This document shows, piece after piece, positions 61,504 through 64,000 of a DNA stretch of 64,000 bases; within the stretch, counting starts at the first letter, position 1, and each line of letters begins with the position of its first letter. The notes beneath the pieces were generated by a model. That model was given only the letters and a program-made list of their open reading frames with translations. It was not told where the DNA came from and did no database searches. The position numbers were made by a program, and so were the translations under genes. Source of the DNA: Actinomyces respiraculi (GTDB lineage: Bacteria; Actinomycetota; Actinomycetes; Actinomycetales; Actinomycetaceae). The stretch spans positions 744,001-808,000 of the forward strand of contig NZ_CP063989.1 of NCBI RefSeq assembly GCF_014595995.2, in the 5' to 3' direction.

Positions 61504-63261
61504 TCAGGACTCCCTCACGGGCAGCGACAGGCTCAGCCAGCGGTAGCCGCGCGGCGGCAGGGTGATGCCAAGGCGCCCGTCCTCGCCCACCACGACGTCC
61601 TCATGGGCCCCCTCGGGGCCGGCCAGCACGACGTCGATGCGGGCCCCGGCCATCTCCGGCAGATCGATGACGGCCCGGCACTCCTCGTCGCCGACATTCG
61701 CCAGGCACAGCAGGGCGGTACCGCCGTCGGGGGTCGTGTCCTGGCGCGTGTGGGCCAGGACCGCGGCATGGGAGGAGAGGCGCATGAGGAAGGAGCCCCG
61801 GCCGAGCACCGGGTGCCGACGGCGCACCGCCAGCAGGTCGCGCAGCGCGTGCAGCAGCGAGCCGGGGTCCGCCAGGGCATCGGCGACGTTGCGCTCGGCC
61901 CAGCCCGGGGCGCTGATGAGCGGCAGCGTGAGCGCGGTGGTCTCCGGCGCGGCCGAGAAGCCCATGTGTGCGCTGCGGTCCCACTGCATGGGGGTGCGCA
62001 CCGCGTCGCGGTCCTCAAGCCAGATGCTCTCGCCCATGCCGATCTCATCGCCGTAGTACAGGCAGGGCGATCCCGGCAGGGACAGCAGCAGGGCGTGCGC
62101 CAGCATGATCTCGTCCCGGCTGTCACCCAGCAGGGGAGACAGCCGCCGTCGGATCCCCACGTTGGCACGCATACGGCCCTCGGGGGCGTACCAGCCGTAC
62201 ATGAGGGCGCGCTCGTCGTCGGAGACCATCTCGAGGGTGAGCTCGTCGTGGTTGCGCAGGAAGGTGCCCCACTGCCCGTGGGCCGGGATCTCGGGCGTCT
62301 CGGCGAGCACCTGGCGGATCGAGTCCGCGCGGCCCTCGCGCAGGGAGCGGAAGATGCGCGGCATGACGGGGAAGTGGAAGCACATGGTGCACTCGGGGGC
62401 GTCGGGGGTCCCGAAGTAGGCGACGACCTCGCTGGGCATCTGGTTGGCCTCGGCGATGGTGATGGTGCCGGGGAACTCCTCGGCGAGCACCGCCGCCAGC
62501 CGGGCGACGATCGCATGCGTGCCGGGCAGGTTCTCGCTGCTCGTGCCCTCGCGCTCGACGAGGTAGGGGATCGCGTCCAGACGGAAGCCATCCACGCCCG
62601 TGCGCGCCCAGAAGCGCACGACGTCGGTGACGGCCTCGACCACGGCCGGGTTGTCGTAGTTGAGGTCCGGCTGGTGGGAGAAGAAACGGTGCCAGAAGAA
62701 CTGGCCGCGCTCCTCGTCCCAGGTCCAGTTCGAGGACTCGGTGTCGACGAAGATGATGCGCGTGCCGACGTAGACCTCATCGGAGTCGGACCACACGTAG
62801 AAGTCGCCGTAGGGGCCTTCCGGGTCCGAGCGCGAGGCCTGAAACCAGGGGTGGGCGTCAGAGGTGTGGTTGAGGACCATGTCGATGACGACGCGGATGC
62901 CGCGGGCGTGGGCCTCGTGGACCATCTCCTCAAAGTCCTCGACCGTGCCGTAGCGTGGGTCGATGCCCGTGTAGTCGCTGATGTCGTAGCCGCCGTCGCG
63001 CATGGGCGAGGGGTAGAAGGGCGGCACCCAGATGGCGTCGACGCCCAGCCAGGCCAGGTAGTCCAGGCGGGAGGTCAGCCCCCTGAAGTCCCCCACGCCG
63101 TCGCCGTCGGAGTCGGCGAAGGACCGCAGCAGCGCCTCATAGAAGACGGCGGTGCGGAACCACTGGGGGTCCTCGCCCAGACCGGTGCGCGGCGCCGGGG
63201 GCAGGGCGGGGACACCGGGCGGGCTCGTGGGGAGGGCAGTGCTCGTCATGGTGGCGATCAC
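61504..63261 (-). CDS. treS: Trehalose synthase / maltose alpha-D-glucosyltransferase
   Basis: A 585-residue GH13_16 enzyme that interconverts trehalose and maltose. WFRTAVFYEALLRSFADSDG opens the barrel. DMVLNHTSDAHPWFQASR, DGFRLDAIPYLVEREGTS with the nucleophile, TITIAEANQMPSE with the acid Glu, and LRNHDELTLEMV are the TreS versions of the GH13 regions. It supplies maltose to the maltokinase encoded next. A GTG at 63261 overlaps the glgE stop as GTGA and is preferred; the ATG at 63249 is an alternative and lacks a ribosome binding site. Three bases separate it from the maltokinase-GlgB gene. Confidence 0.95.
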   Translation of the reverse strand: MIATMTSTALPTSPPGVPALPPAPRTGLGEDPQWFRTAVFYEALLRSFADSDGDGVGDFRGLTSRLDYLAWLGVDAIWVPPFYPSPMRDGGYDISDYTGIDPRYGTVEDFEEMVHEAHARGIRVVIDMVLNHTSDAHPWFQASRSDPEGPYGDFYVWSDSDEVYVGTRIIFVDTESSNWTWDEERGQFFWHRFFSHQPDLNYDNPAVVEAVTDVVRFWARTGVDGFRLDAIPYLVEREGTSSENLPGTHAIVARLAAVLAEEFPGTITIAEANQMPSEVVAYFGTPDAPECTMCFHFPVMPRIFRSLREGRADSIRQVLAETPEIPAHGQWGTFLRNHDELTLEMVSDDERALMYGWYAPEGRMRANVGIRRRLSPLLGDSRDEIMLAHALLLSLPGSPCLYYGDEIGMGESIWLEDRDAVRTPMQWDRSAHMGFSAAPETTALTLPLISAPGWAERNVADALADPGSLLHALRDLLAVRRRHPVLGRGSFLMRLSSHAAVLAHTRQDTTPDGGTALLCLANVGDEECRAVIDLPEMAGARIDVVLAGPEGAHEDVVVGEDGRLGITLPPRGYRWLSLSLPVRES

Positions 63262-64000
63262 GGGACCTCGACGTGGAACACGTGCGCGACGCGACCCTCG
63301 AAGGGGTCCAGGCGCACGTAGTTCTGGGCGCCCCACTCGAAGGACCAGCCGGTGAGCTCGTCGGTGACCCGGATGACCGGGTGGGAGCCGTCCGTGCCCT
63401 CGGGCAGGCCGAGCTGAGCCAGGTTGAGGAACACGTGCCCCGCATGGGCGCTGTGCGGGTCCAGGTTGACCACCGTGAGCACGACGTCCTCACGCCCGGT
63501 GGGGCTGTGGGCGGCGGCGACGCGCTTGGAGTAGGCGATGAGGTGCTCGTCGCTGGTGCCGTGGAACCACACGTCGCGCAGCTGGCGCAGGGCCGGGTGG
63601 GCGGCACGCGCGGCGTTGAGGGTGGTGAGCAGGTCCTCGATGCCGTTGGCGCGCGCGGCGGCGAAGTCACGAGGCTTGAGCTCGTACTTCTCGTTGTCGA
63701 TCTGCTCCTCGTAACCGGGGCGCGGCACGGACTCGGCCAGCTCGTAGCCCGAGTAGATGCCCCAGGTGGGGCTCATGGTCGCCGCCAGCACGGCCCGCAG
63801 CTTGAAGGCCGGGACGCCGCCGTGCGTCATGAAGGGGGTGAGGATGTCATGGGTCGTCGGCCAGAAGGTCGGGCGCAGGACGTGGGCGGTCTCCTGCGAC
63901 AGCTCCACGAGGTAGTCGGTCAGCTCCTGCCTGGTGTTGCGCCACGCGAAGTACGTGTAGGACTGGTGGAAGCCGATCTTGCCGAGCGTGCGCATCATCG
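63258..64000 (-). CDS. glgE: Alpha-1,4-glucan:maltose-1-phosphate maltosyltransferase, C-terminal part
   Basis: The gene runs off the right window edge, so only the last 247 residues or so are visible. RTLGKIGFHQSYTYFAWRNT, then LRPTFWPTTHDILTPFM and MSPTWGIYSGYELAESVPR are GlgE (GH13_3) sequences from the end of the barrel into the C-terminal domains. GlgE extends alpha-1,4-glucan with maltose-1-phosphate. It heads the minus-strand operon glgE-treS-maltokinase/glgB, and its stop overlaps the treS start, so all members of the trehalose-to-glucan route are co-expressed. Confidence 0.95.
   Translation of the reverse strand, partial: MMRTLGKIGFHQSYTYFAWRNTRQELTDYLVELSQETAHVLRPTFWPTTHDILTPFMTHGGVPAFKLRAVLAATMSPTWGIYSGYELAESVPRPGYEEQIDNEKYELKPRDFAAARANGIEDLLTTLNAARAAHPALRQLRDVWFHGTSDEHLIAYSKRVAAAHSPTGREDVVLTVVNLDPHSAHAGHVFLNLAQLGLPEGTDGSHPVIRVTDELTGWSFEWGAQNYVRLDPFEGRVAHVFHVEVP

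Overview
The window is high-GC chromosomal DNA of an Actinomyces-type actinobacterium. This is an inference from strongly GC-biased third codon positions, the GlgE/TreS/maltokinase/branching-enzyme cluster, the order sucC-sucD-membrane protein-purN-purH-DUF3017, the lack of ATPase genes beside the sugar ABC importers, and many short-leader or leaderless starts. No rRNA, tRNA, CRISPR array or intact mobile element was recognised.

Region 1 (1-4.6 kb): the end of an AlkD-like repair protein, a repeat-rich gap, an orphan MNT nucleotidyltransferase and the helicase pcrA. Region 2 (4.6-17.5 kb): a mannoside locus. It holds a GH125 alpha-1,6-mannosidase, a HAD phosphatase, a calcineurin-type phosphoesterase, an alkaline-phosphatase-fold enzyme, a GH38 alpha-mannosidase, a DeoR regulator with two TTGATCAA operators, and a CUT1 importer (binding lipoprotein and two permeases). 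Two gene remnants, one of them GH4 6-phospho-glycosidase-like, lie at its left edge.

Region 3 (17.5-22.8 kb): a nitroreductase, a GH3 beta-glucosidase with permuted domains, a dead aminoglycoside-phosphotransferase-like gene, and a 1-kb island of palindromic repeats that shares a 260-bp element with the gap at 336-1019. Region 4 (22.7-37.5 kb): two more CUT1 sugar importers with LacI regulators and visible operators, an SDR, a GH31 and a GH13 alpha-glucosidase, and an IS256 transposase scrap. Together these suggest uptake and intracellular breakdown of alpha-gluco-oligosaccharides.

Region 5 (37.5-55 kb): housekeeping genes. These are a double-length phosphofructokinase, sucCD, a membrane protein, purN, purH, a DUF3017 protein, a DAACS symporter, mdh, small conserved actinobacterial proteins, a DivIVA-like coiled-coil protein, a membrane protein/lipoprotein pair and a thioredoxin-TPR protein. 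Region 6 (55-64 kb, minus strand): glycogen metabolism, with glgE (cut by the window end), treS, a single reading frame joining maltokinase to branching enzyme, and glgP.

The three importers feed glucosides and mannosides to cytoplasmic glycosidases. Glucose then passes through glycolysis (PFK) or into alpha-glucan via trehalose, maltose and maltose-1-phosphate. None of the importers has its own ATPase, so a shared MsiK-type ATPase encoded elsewhere is expected. The most unusual structures are the repeated palindromic intergenic element, the mannosidase-phosphoesterase locus and the maltokinase-GlgB fusion.
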